Part shown: positions 29,790 through 41,200 of the stretch, in pieces
How positions within the stretch are numbered: position 1 is the stretch's first letter
How the letters are laid out: every line of letters starts with the position of its first letter
Assembly (NCBI GenBank): GCA_024867545.1
Contig: JANFNE010000069.1
Location: 1-64,000 of the forward strand
Direction of reading: 5' to 3'
DNA length: 64,000 bases
From: Phytopythium helicoides
Lineage: Eukaryota; Oomycota; Peronosporomycetes; Pythiales; Pythiaceae
Program-made: the position numbers and the translations under genes
Notes under the pieces: generated by a model
The model's input: only the letters and a program-made list of their open reading frames with translations
The model's database searches: none
What the model was told of the DNA's origin: nothing

Positions 29790-31522
29790 TCAACTGCGCA
29801 GACCCTCCTCGAGCCCGGCAACAACCTGCTCGTACTGCGGGAACTGCGCTAGGTCGCCCGAGTACACGAGACTCGGCTTGTGCGCCATGGCCTCTACCAT
29901 CACGCGCTGGATGTCGTCTGCCGTGACGGCGTCAATCTTGGCGCAGACGACCTCGGGGCTCTCGCGGAGGCCGTACGTAAGCAGCTGGCGACCAATGTCC
30001 TCGTACAGGATCATACGCGACTCGAGGTTCATCAGAACCGACGACTTCAGCTGGTTCTTGGCGCGCTGGAGCTCGATCGGTTCGACCGAGCGGTTCGCGA
30101 CACTTAGCAGCTGGTTGCACAGCAGCGCCACGAGGTTGCTCGTGTGCGAGGGGAGACATGCGCCGTAGATACCAACCAGCCCAGCGTCCGCGTGGATAGG
30201 ACGAGAACGCAAAGGCCGACTCTACCCAGTAGAAGCGGTTGAGCACGCTAGTGTACAGACGCGAGTACATGCCCTTGCCAGGGCCACCGGCTGAGAAGCT
30301 GTCTCCGCCACCGAGCAGCGTGTGGAGCACGCAGACGGGCACCAGGTCGTCGTGGTGCCAGCCACCAGCCATGGGGAAGGCGAGCGCAGCGTACGACAGC
30401 TCAGGCCTGTGGGTCCGGGATGGTCTCGATGCCACCCGTGTAGACCACCGGCTGCGCTGCCGCACTGGGGGCGCTAGCGACGCCCTTCGGCACCTTGGAG
30501 AAGAACTTGTCGGCGTACTTGACGAGGGCATCGTGATCGACGCCTGAGCCTGCGAGTACCATGTTTTCCGCGACAAAGTACTTGTTGCGGAATGCGCGCA
30601 CCGTGTCGAGCGACAGCCCTGTCAATCTTGTCGAGCGGGCACTGGAGTGGGTGGCCGAGCGGCGAGTCCCGGCCGTAGGCGGCCGCGTGGATGTACTCCT
30701 GCAGCAGGGCAGGGCGGGTTGTCCAGCAGGTCCTGCGTCTGGATGTGCATGATGGCCTTGATGGCCTCAATGTCGTCGGGCGACGGGTCCGCGTTGAGCA
30801 CGGCGTCAGCGAGCAGCTCGAGCCCGCGCTCGACGTTGTCGCGCAGCAGGTCGACCGTGTAGATGATCTGCTCGCGGCCGCTAGAGGCCGTGGGCAGTGC
30901 TCCAATGTCCTCTAGCTCACGCACGAGCTGCGCATGCGAGCGCGACTTGGTGCGCTTGAAGCCGAGGTGCTCCAGCAGGTGGCTCACTCCGACGCTCGAG
31001 CCTGCGAGCCACAAAATGAGCACCTGTCAGCACCAACCTCTGCGACCACAAGCAGCGCTCACGCCCCGCCACTCACTGTCCTCGAAGCGGCTGCCGGCGT
31101 CGATGAAGACGCCAATGGTGGCCGCCTGGCCGTACGTCTCCTGCGAGATGACGCGCAGCCCCGAGGGCAGCACCGAGATCTCCGTCTGCGGCGCCGCCAG
31201 CTGGCTCGCGGGCTTGAGCTTGGGCAGTCTGCGTCGCGCCGCCGTCAGCGCCTCCCCTCTCTCTCTCCACGCCGCCACCTCCATCCACGCAACTACCAAA
31301 CTAACAGACGCACCCAGGCAGCTCCTTGTCCAGCGGCAGCTGCGTCGGCACCGACGGCGGCAGCTCCGGCCGCAAAATGTCCTTGGGGTCCACGGGCGCG
31401 TCGTCGTCGCGCGAGCGCTGCGAGGGCGGCGCCGCCACGGAGAACGCGCGCGCCGCCCGGCTCAGCGCCTTGCCGCGGGCCGCAGCCGTCGCCAGGCGCA
31501 GCGAGAGCCGCGCCAGCACCAT
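29790..31522 (-). CDS. PMPCA: Mitochondrial processing peptidase alpha subunit (four apparent +1 frame breaks)
   Basis: Exons 31522-31314, 31228-31077 and 31001-29790, separated by introns of 85 and 75 nt. The first exon begins with an Arg/Ala-rich presequence ([20 protein letters not shown]), as expected for the matrix. The M16 fold is clear, and the glycine-rich loop that marks the alpha subunit is present ([20 protein letters not shown]). The zinc motif HLLEH is retained, but the downstream third ligand glutamate is not where expected. That fits the non-catalytic substrate-binding subunit. Exon 3 must change frame four times, near 30711, 30620, 30410 and 30198, each time by one extra base. 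The protein signal resumes immediately after each, so these are either sequence errors or very recent lesions. Confidence 0.9.
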
Positions 31523-31765
31523 CGGAAACCGCGGAGGTGTCGGCGGTCGGACTTGGTGATGAGGATAGTGATAGGTGGGGGGCGGACACGGCGGCGGCGC
31601 TCTATTCGGGGCGGAAAACCTGTTGTCAAGTACTATTTTATTATATCATAAATCAGTGCGTTGACGTTCTTGCACTGACACTACCTCCCACATAGCAGTA
31701 CACAGCCTAGATTTCGTCTTGCGCTCACTATCGGACGATCCGGCGCCAACCACTCGAGAAAAGCC

Positions 31766-33352
31766 ATGGCCAAGCGCAAGCCTGTGCACTGGGCGGCGCG
31801 CCGCAAGGCCAAGCAGGCGCGTGTGGGCGACGACAGCGCCGCAAATGACGCGCAGGACAAGCCAGACAGACGCGAGAGCTTCCCGGAAGTCATCCACCCG
31901 GGATCGTACGCGGCGGCGCGCGCGCGCCAGCAGCCGCCGCCGCCTGTCGCCGTCTCGAGCGCCACCAAGCGCCGCTACGGGCTCTGGCTCGCCTTCTGCG
32001 GCAAGAACTACTCGGGCATGCAGATGTGAGGCTTGCTGGGCGCTTCGGGCGAGTCGCTTGAGCTTTTGCTGACGCCGTGGTGGTGGGCTGCGGTTCGCGC
32101 AGGAACGAGGGCGTCCAGACCATCGAGGCCGAGGTCGAGCGCGCGCTGTTCGAGGCCGGCGCCATCGCCGAGAGCAACTACGGCTTCCTGCAAAAGGTGC
32201 CGACGCTGCTGGTGTTGAGGGTGCTTGGAGAGGTGTGGAACCTTTGCTGAAAGGTGGTGTTGAGGATGGCAGATTGGGTGGAGCCGAGCGGCGCGCACGG
32301 ACAAGGGCGTGCACGCGGCGGGGCAGCTGCTGACGGCCAAGCTGCACGTGGGCGATGACATCCCAGCGTTTCTGGAAAAGGTCAACAAGGCGCTGCCGGC
32401 AGACATCCGCATCCTGCACATGGTGACTGTTACCAAGAACTTCAACGCCAAGAACTCGTGTGACCAGCGCACGTATGAGTACCTGGCGCCGACGTTCATC
32501 TTTGCCAAGCGCGCGAGCAATCCAGACGCAGCTGCCGATGCAGATGCCGAGAGAAGCATCCTGGACTCGGAGGAAGGCTTCAACAGCAACCTCGTGATTG
32601 ACGCGACCACACTCGAGGCACACCGCCAGTTCCGACTGAGCGACGAAACGTACAACCGCATCAACGAGGTGCTCCGCCTGTATGAAGGCACGCATAACTT
32701 TCACAACTTCACGTCCAAGCTCGAGCCTTCGAGCCCGCAGTGCCGTCGATTCATTATTTCGTTCTCTGCGGACCGACCGTTTGTCGAGAACAACATGGAG
32801 TGGATCCGTCTGCGCGTCGTGGGCCAGAGCTTTCTTCTCATCACATCCGAAAGATGATTGGCACGGCTGTCGAGATTGTTGCAGGGCGTTACAGATTCAG
32901 CAACTATCGAGCGCGCGACCCAGATGGAAAAGATGGACCTGCCAAAGGCTCCTAGCGTGGGCTTATATCTTGCTCAGGCGCACTTTGAAGTGTACAACAA
33001 CAAGGTGCAGGACTCGATCCAGGCTTCTCATCCACCACTGACGCTAGATGACCCCGAGGTTGCTCAAAAGGTCGAGCAATTCAAGCGCGACTTTATCTTT
33101 GATCACATCATTAAACATGAAGAATCGACTCGCACCTACGCCAAGTGGCTGCGCACGATGGAGATTTTGCCGTTTGGATACATCGCTAAGCCATACGACG
33201 AGTGGAAGGCCGAGAAGGAAGAAGAAGCAAAGATCACGGATCGCTCAGCAAAGCTCCAGGCTGCAAGGGCGGCCCGCATGGCGTCCAAACCAGCTTCCAG
33301 CTGCGACGCCGCTCCAAAGGGAGGCGAGGAAGCTCCGACTGCTTCCAGTTAG
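31766..33352 (+). CDS. PUS1: tRNA pseudouridine synthase, PUS1-like (TruA family)
   Basis: Exons 31766-32025, 32103-32196 and 32273-33352. It isomerises uridines in tRNAs and some mRNAs. Visible marks are RYGLWLAFCGKNYSGMQMNE (exon 1-2), the catalytic ARTDKGVHAAGQ with its Asp, THNFHNFTSK and the C-terminal HHIRKMIGTAVEIVAG then FEVYNN. The basic N-terminus (MAKRKPVHWAARRKAKQA) looks like a nuclear signal. Introns are 77 and 76 nt and both are in phase. Exon 3 has an apparent one-base loss near 32838 and a compensating one-base gain near 32887, so only about 17 residues are scrambled. It is divergent from MPP alpha with 243 bp between starts. Confidence 0.92.
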
Positions 33353-33870
33353 GTCACACCTTCTCTGTCTTAGAGACCCGAGTCAGGCATTTCTTAGGAT
33401 CGTAGAATACACGTTGGCTACTTCGGACTTGAACGACTAATGGCCACCAGTACTTTTGATGCAAGTCTCGCACAAGAGTGCTTGTGTGCTTGCTACCTAC
33501 GATCGCCTTCTAACGCGTCAAGACGAAAATCCATTCCCGTCGAGATTCAGCAGATCAAGAACGCGTTGAAAGTGAACCTCACCAGACTAGACTGCAAGAA
33601 AGCATTTGGACTAGTGACGGCAACACTAGCGAGAAACAGACATGGCGCGCCGGTACTTTTGGACAGCATTATATATAGAAATGCAAAATGTGCCGCTGAG
33701 TTTTGAGCTCCTAAGGGAGCGCTCAGGTTTCTTTACGACTCGGCTCAGCTTTGTGATCGACTGGAAGCACCGTGAGAAGAAAGAAGTGGTCACGATTTGC
33801 CTCCCTGTGCTGTTATTCTGCCGTTGTTAGCTGCGTCACCCAAGCTCGTGTCTAATCAATTGGAGCTGCC
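33353..33870. other. Spacer before the K+ channel gene
   Basis: Contains an 88-codon plus-strand frame (33440-33706) with no recognisable domain. I do not call it a gene. Base composition becomes AT-richer from here into the channel block. Confidence 0.5.
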
Positions 33871-35909
33871 ATGTCGCTATCATCGACGGCCACCGTATCA
33901 TTCGAGCTGACCGACACAGCGCTAAAACTTTCAAAAGTGATAGAGCGCGAGGCAAAGCGGCGGTCAGCATTGCACAATTCGAATATGGCGCGTGTTCAAG
34001 CAAACATCCCATCCCTGCGGCATTCTTCTAGCACGAAAATTGCACCTGGCGCCACCAAGAGTATGCGAAGTTCGCGTAGTCAGCGAGGGTCAGTTGCACC
34101 AACACCAGAGAATGAACCGGTCATTTCGGCTGACCCGAAGGTGTCTACAATATCAGCTCCTTCAAATCCTCCTCCACTTGAGCGAGATGAGTCTCGGCGA
34201 CGATCTGAGTTTGCAAGCGAGTCTATGAATGAATCGGAAGAGCCTGGAGGGTGTCGACAGACGATCTGGTTGCTCATAGACGACCCCAACTCCTCCATAT
34301 GGGCATATTACTTATCCGTAACAGTCTTTGGCTTCATAGTAATTTCAACCATCACATTCATCGCCGATACTGAGCCCGCGCTAGACTCTTTTGAGGACGA
34401 AATAGGATACATCGAAACACTATGTGCTGCCGTATTTACTCTAGAGCTTGTCGTTCGGATCGTGTTTTGCCCAAACAAGTTCGTCTTCTTCCGGAGTAAG
34501 CACACGGCAGGTGCATGTTTCACGTATTCCAGTTGATGCACTAACGTCAGAGCTGTTTATTTCTCACAGCGCTCGGCAACTGGATCGACATTGCTGCTAT
34601 CTTGCCGTACTACCTCGAGAAAATCTTAGCAGTGAAGAATGCCAGTTCCCTTAGTGCAGTGCGCATTGTAAGACTAACCCGTGTTGCGCGAGTGCTAAAG
34701 ATGTCAAGATACTCTTCCGCCATCCAAGTGTTCGTGCAAGCAATCAGTATCAGCGTTAAACCCTTGTCCATGCTTATTTTCCTCATGTCGATTGCGATGA
34801 CCATATTCTCGAGTGCGATATACTTTGCTGAACTCACACCCGACGGATGTCGCAGTGGTGGGTGGATTGGCAACTGCGACCCCAAGATCGACGAAGAAAC
34901 TGGAGGGGTTATAGGAGGGGTAGTGGCATCATCGCCAGCAGCCGCCGCCGCGTCCGCTGTTACAGGTCTCGATGAATGCATATGTGTCGATCCAAATCCG
35001 TATCGAAGCATTACAGCGGCGTTTTGGTGGTGCATTGTCACCATGTCAACGGTTGGATACGGTGATATGACACCAGTGACAGTCATGGGCAAAATTATCG
35101 GAGCGTTGACAGTGCTCACGGGTATGTTGGTGCTCGCGTTGCCAATTACTGTGATTGGTGCCAACTTCCAAAAAGTGATGAAATCCGTGATGCACGAAAC
35201 GATGAAAACGAATGTCGACTATCTCAAAGGTAAACGCATGCTCTGCCGAGAAGAAATTGAAGCTATCTTAGAGCGCTTTCATGCCGTTACTGAGAATATC
35301 CATCTAGACATCGACGATGTCATCAACGTCTACGACACCGATAATAGCGGGATGCTTGAAGACGAAGAGCTTGCCCGCTTTCGACACGACCTCGAAGTTC
35401 TCCAGAATCGTGCAATGATTAGTCAAATGGGAGTTGAAGATGTTGGGCTAGCAGCTCGAGCTACTGCAGCTAGTATTTCGAATTCGCGCGCTGCTCGTGG
35501 GTCAGCGCACAGTATTAAACAAGTGGCGACATTAAAATCGATCATCCGACAGATGACGAATGATCCCAATGCGCCAAGCGAATCTCAAGATTGTATACAA
35601 AATCCTGGACCTGTGTTCTACTCGGCTGCTCGTACTACAAGCAGCGTTGCTAATGGACCCTTTCTTGATCCGGTTATGGCTCGTATGTCCTCGAAGCGAT
35701 CTATAGAGCAAGACCTCAGTGTTTCGTCACGCTCCGGTTCGGCTCGGCAACTCCAAATTGATGAAGAGCAGCTACTTCTTCGATTACTCGATATGCAACA
35801 ATCGATTGAAGAACGAGTAGCTGCTTCAGAACAACGACTCGAGACGAAGATTAACAACATGACCAAGATACTCATGCGTCTGGAGCGAATGATAGAGATG
35901 GACGACTAG
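33871..35909 (+). CDS. Voltage-gated K+ channel with C-terminal EF-hand
   Basis: Exons 33871-34495 and 34570-35909 (74-nt intron), 654 residues, frame intact. The cytosolic N-terminus (about 145 residues) is Ser/Arg-rich without a T1 domain. S1 follows at SIWAYYLSVTVFGFIVISTI. S4 carries regularly spaced Arg (RIVRLTRVARVLKMSRY). The pore has the K+ selectivity filter TVGYGD in AFWWCIVTMSTVGYGDMTPV. Between S5 and the pore lies an unusually long Gly/Ala-rich turret with several Cys. After S6 a single EF-hand loop is visible (DTDNSGMLEDEE), suggesting Ca2+ modulation, and the C-terminus ends in a coiled coil (LLDMQQSIEERVAASEQRL). It is probably a plasma membrane Kv channel. It converges on the four-unit channel chain with 150 bp between stops. 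Confidence 0.94.
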
Positions 35910-36059
35910 ATAGTCGGAAAGTAAGCGTATATGTGGAGCACTGTTGTGCGTCTATCAAATAGCGTTATATTCAAAATCCAACATAGTGTGGGTACCATTC
36001 GTGCTCTGCTCCAACTGGAGTATTTTGTATTTGTGTCCTTTGCGGAAGCAGCTATCCAC

Positions 36060-38259
36060 TCATTTCCGTGTTAAGGTCATCCATTTTACAAGACGCAGAC
36101 TCACAGTGCTCGCCGGACCATGCGCAGACTCCTTCTTGTCACCTTGACTTTTGTCACCAGCCGACTTGAAACTCCCTTGTTCATGGCAATCTACATCCAT
36201 GGACCCTCGCGCACGAATAAGTTCAGAGAATTGGTCAAAAGCTGCCCGCCAAGAAATCTGAAGGCTCTGAGATCCGACAACCCTCCTGAGTCGATCGATA
36301 GTTGCTTCTTCCTCTGGCAGCAGCACCTGAAGACCCTCTGATCGCTTGAATATCTCAACTACACGAGAACCATTGATCTCGTGATTTTCACCAGTATGAT
36401 GTGATCTATTACTGCTGATACTGCTAACCCGATTTGAGAATTCCTCTGCTGCATTATCCCCATAATTAAAGAGTTCAGCTAACGGCATACTCCGCTTGAC
36501 AGCAATCGAAGCTACTTCGAGTGCGAGGTTGAAAAATGTGTGAGATCGCAGAATTTCTTCCAAGAATTGTGCTTCAAGTACGAATAAGTCGCACGCCCTG
36601 ATTGTTGTTACAGTAAAAAGGCTAACAGAGTGGCCGAGTAAGCCAGTATCGCCAAATTGGTCGCCGCTGCGGAAACGTCCACCATGATACAGAGTCGGGT
36701 TCGATATGCTTTTAGATAAAAGATATCCTTTGACAACAAAGTACATGGCGCGGCAGACACTGCCTTCGACTATGACATTTTCATCACGAGGGTACCCAAC
36801 AAATCGCAACCGTTGCGCAATAGCTCTCGCTAATCGTGGTATAGAGTTGTCTGCAACATCCATAGAGATGGCAGTTGCATCTGCATATCTAGGTAGCAAT
36901 GGATGAAATACTCGCTCGATGAATTTTGTCAGGGGCTTCTCAACAATGAATGCTACACCTTCAGTTCGCACCGATTGGGGCAGGTCATTAAAGATCAGCT
37001 GATAATCAATACCAGCGTGTGAAGACCACCATGACGAAAGAAAGGCATGAGCACGCAGATTGATAGCAGGACTGACTTTCGCGCGAGCAAGAAAGTGCTC
37101 GACTGTGATATGATTTTTGCGAAATTGAACCTCGTTGTCAATATACAACAGAAAAATGTTGGCCATCTCACTTATCATGAGGGCCATCACAAGCTGACCA
37201 ACAAAGCTAACGATGATACTGAACGATGTATCAAGCTCGGCAGTTGGTACAAATGTTTTTCCCTTCTTCACAAACGCAGTTGTTGCGTAGAAAAAGCCTC
37301 GAAACAATCGAAGTAGTAGTAACTCTGGAGGCGGATCGGCAGGTAAATCAAGGACGTTCGGTGGTCTCCACGCCTGCCACTGTTTGCCGAATCCTTCATG
37401 CATAGATACAGCAAAATATGCACAGGATGTCCAGTAAATCACGAGTAAATACTGAAGCCAAAGCGTGACAACTCGATTAAGCTCGTACGTCACGCTTCGG
37501 CGAGTAACTTCGTTACGGTAGTAAACAAAATTGATCATCTTGAGGCATCGGTTCAAACGAAGCCAGTGTCGCACTCTATTATTTGACGTGTTTCCCAGAG
37601 TTGCGGCGACGATGTTAGCAAAGAAATGATCAAGCGGGAACGCTGCTGCGAGATCTACGAGCATACGGTCACGCTTATAAGCTTGTAAATGGTCTTGCTC
37701 ATATAGCTCCATTGCCTCATGGCTCTCTCGGACATGAAAGAGAAACCAAACATCCAACCAGTAGATGAGCTCGCTAACACTCTCAAATGCTCGAACAAGC
37801 AATGGGAATACCAGCATTGCGCTCCAATGAGTCGTACGCAATACGATAAGGAAGCGAGATAGCCATGAACATTGTGCAAAAGATAACGAGCCGCAACCAG
37901 ATCAAGTAGTACTTGCTCTGGATATCCGTTCCACGCAGTATCAGAGTCCGAAAACGTCGAGACTTGTGGGCGAGTGGGGTCCAATACTTCGAAATGAAAG
38001 ACCCAACACGAGCCCTCTGACTCGCAATAGCATTCCACACTGGTACATTAATGGTTGTTGTGCTCTTGCGCCCAAGCAATGTGTCTTCAATACCTTCTGC
38101 GCGAGAGTTCAGGACATCCATTCGCGAGATTGTTCGTCGCAGTCCCCGTCCTTTCTTTACCGGCTCTCCATCAGTGGTCCCTTGAGCCTCTTGCGCTAAG
38201 CGTGTGAGTCGTAGTTGCTGCTGTTGATCTTCACAATGCGCAGTACCTTTTGCTTCCAC
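36060..38259 (-). other. Channel unit 4 (basic pore, degenerate CNBD)
   Basis: The N-terminal part reads GLRRTISRMDVLNSRAEG, then S1 near 37910-37850. The pore near 37230-37280 reads FYATTAFVKKGKTFVPTAEL, with Lys in the position of the unit 1/3 Glu. The extracellular MHEGFGKQWQAW matches unit 2. The binding domain near 36590-36780 has SGDQFGDTGLLGHSVSLF; the Glu is Asp and the Arg is lost. The C-terminal tail of about 120 residues is Ser/Lys/Glu-rich without known domains and ends MTLTRK at 36060. Confidence 0.8.
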
Positions 38260-41200
38260 TCCGGGAACCGATCGAACACGAGCTCAAGTGAGTGGCGCGA
38301 AAGTTGATATAAGATACAAGAAGTGCTAGCTTTCACGTAAGCATTTCTTGGTGCTTTAGTAAATAGAGCAGCTTCGCCAAAGTAGCTTCCTGCTGTTATG
38401 GTGTTCACCTTCTTCAGCATATTAGTGCTCGGCTCTTTGTCCTCCACTACGATCGCATCCATTTGCAAGGGGATGTAAATATCCAGCACACCAGGTGAAG
38501 ATGAAAAACATTTCGCTGCCTTCTTCACCAAAGCGGCATACGTACTCATCCTTGACATACAAAACCTGCGTGAACAACGATACCAGCATTCGTGTAACTG
38601 CATCGTCCATCCGGCGAGAAATGCGACCTTTACAATCATCGGTTGTAGCTGAAATAGCCGAATATCGATGAGCAAGCGATGGTGGAAGTACTCTCTCCAG
38701 CACGTGCTCTTGGGTGATGGAATGAAATCTTTTGAAGAGAAAGTACTTTTTGAATTTTTCCTCCACACGCCATGGAAGCTTGAAATGATACAGCAGCTTC
38801 CGTAATGAGCTAACTTGTGCTACAAATTGCTTGTTTTCCGAGTCCTCAAGCTCAATAATGTCCGAGAAATTTCCTACAACGTATGCAAACAGGAAAAAAC
38901 CGACAGTCATTGTGACTACGCTGAATATCGACTGCGACACCGTCTTTGGCAGCTCTCCCGTACTAGAAGCAGACATTAAGCCAAACGCCCAGAATAGTGA
39001 CGACAAATACTGCTGCAGTCGCGAGGCATGTTCAAGTGACTTCGGTGGAAGCCACTCGTTGTCTCCGAAACTAAGAACTGCCGTGGTGGAGCCTTCGTTG
39101 TGCGTTTCTTCCAGCAATCGAGCTGTCTCGTCTCCATGCTCAACTGAATAAACATGAATGACCGAATGAAATCCTGAATTGTTTGCCGCAAAATCAAACC
39201 AAATGCACCCAAGAATATGAGTCGCAAAGAAGGCATAAAACGCGAGCTTGACAAGCCGAATCTCCATCATAAGCTTCACGAAACGAGTCGACAACGACTG
39301 CATCTGTCGCGGGAACTTTAGGGCTCGAAGCATCTTGTTCAGATTGAGCAGTTCTAAGCGATGCTGAAGCGCGAAAGTTGACAAGAAATAGAGGGATTAA
39401 TGCAGCAACATCCACGACGAATGACTTTGACAGAAAATAATGACGGCGAATAGCATCTCGGTCCATAATTTTGTTGCCAAACTCGTAGTAGCCAAGCCGC
39501 GACTGAATGTACATGTCTAGCAGAAACATGAGCTCAAAAGGCTATCGTCCAGGCGTCCGATCGGTGAATGGCGCTTGTTGTCGCTGAAACACCCATGCAA
39601 AGGTTGAGCCACACACGAGCGGTCTGGATGGCAGACAAAGCGAATACAAACGTGTCCCACCCACGCACAGCAATTGCATCTGGATCAAATGCCATGGTCT
39701 CGCTCCACGATGTGTATCTGTGGGATAGCCGAACAATCGACTTGAGCAAGGACCCATCGCGACGCATTCGCCGTAGTGGGGGTGGCTGAGACTCGGCAAA
39801 GCGAAGCGTTCCTGGACGCAACAATTTGAGCTCGGTTGTGCGTGTGACTGTAACATGGCGCAATTGAATTTCTAGCTGCCAAAGAGCCGCTGGCAGAGAT
39901 GGTATACACCGCGCCATACCATTTAAATGCTCGCACGACAAAAAGATCACAATACAGCCGCTCACTGCAGTTACGAATTCCGAATAGCTGGCCGAGCTCA
40001 CTCCGCCATCTCCAGCCCGTCCATTATTGCTTACCGCCATATCACATCCTTTGAGTGCTGCGGATCCAAAGAAGCCACCTGTAGGAACTTTACGGGGGCC
40101 TTCTCCGTCAACTAGCAGTGATACTTCACCTTCCAAAAGAAAGAATAATCCCGCTGCATAGTCACCAGGACGATAGATGACCTCGTTTTGCCCATACAGG
40201 ACAAATTTAAGATTGTCTAGTACGATGGTCTCCACTTGAGCGCGAGGCGAGCTCTTTGTTCGTATAGACGGTGCTGCACCGTCAATGGGTTGGCCAAACG
40301 AACTTGCGATCGAAATCGATGAACTTCGCAATCGGTGTTCGACCCCTGTCGACGTCACTGTTTCGACATCACTATGCACCGTGTCTCCTGTTAGGTCAAA
40401 TGCAAGCGCTAGAGTCTCCATTGCCGGTATGCATATGCTTCTAACTAGGTCGCGTTTGATTGACTCTGGCAGCTCTAGAAGTAATTCATCAATGATAGCT
40501 CCACGATGCGCAGCCCACCAAAAATCGAGGAAAGCATTAACTCGATGGTGAATCACGAGAGGGGCGTTTTGCCTCTTTAGGAAGAGTTGAATGCGTGTGC
40601 GAGCAGCAAAAAACTCTTTTTGCTCAAAAGCGGAGGCCGTGAACTTCTTTTGCACTTCGTCAACTACCACAGCAGTGATAACAAACCCGCTCAGCATAAA
40701 CCCAAGTGCAGCAGCGCATTGCGCATCACTCTCCGGCTCCATTGTACGACCCAGAGCTGCAAGCACGTTGGCAGCATAGTAGAGGGCTCGAAAGTACTGC
40801 GTTGCACGAATCTTTGCAAACTCAATGCTGTCAACTGCAATCAAGTCGCCCGCGTGGTTGGTGTAATAAGATGCGTTTATTCGTTGGAGCATGATATCAT
40901 CTGATGGAATCCACGCGCTCTCCTCTTTGCTGAAACCCTCGATGTATGTGACGCTAAAATACAAGCACGCCACAATATGGTACAGCATCACCAGTAATAG
41001 TCCAAAGAGCAGCAGTCGTCTGCTTACTATTGAAATGAAAGTACTCGTTGGCCTCAGGTAACGTAGCCTGACGTGCGCCAAACTCTAAAGAGTCGCGGAA
41101 TGCGCAAAACGCCGCCACTTGATGCCGTAAATCTGGATGGAATGAAAATCCAATAAGGCCAAGCAATCACCAAATCGAGCACAAAGGCCCAGCTTCGAAG

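Noticed and set aside
33440..33706. 88-residue frame between PUS1 and the K+ channel
   Set aside because: No domain, weak start context, no conserved pattern; left as spacer.
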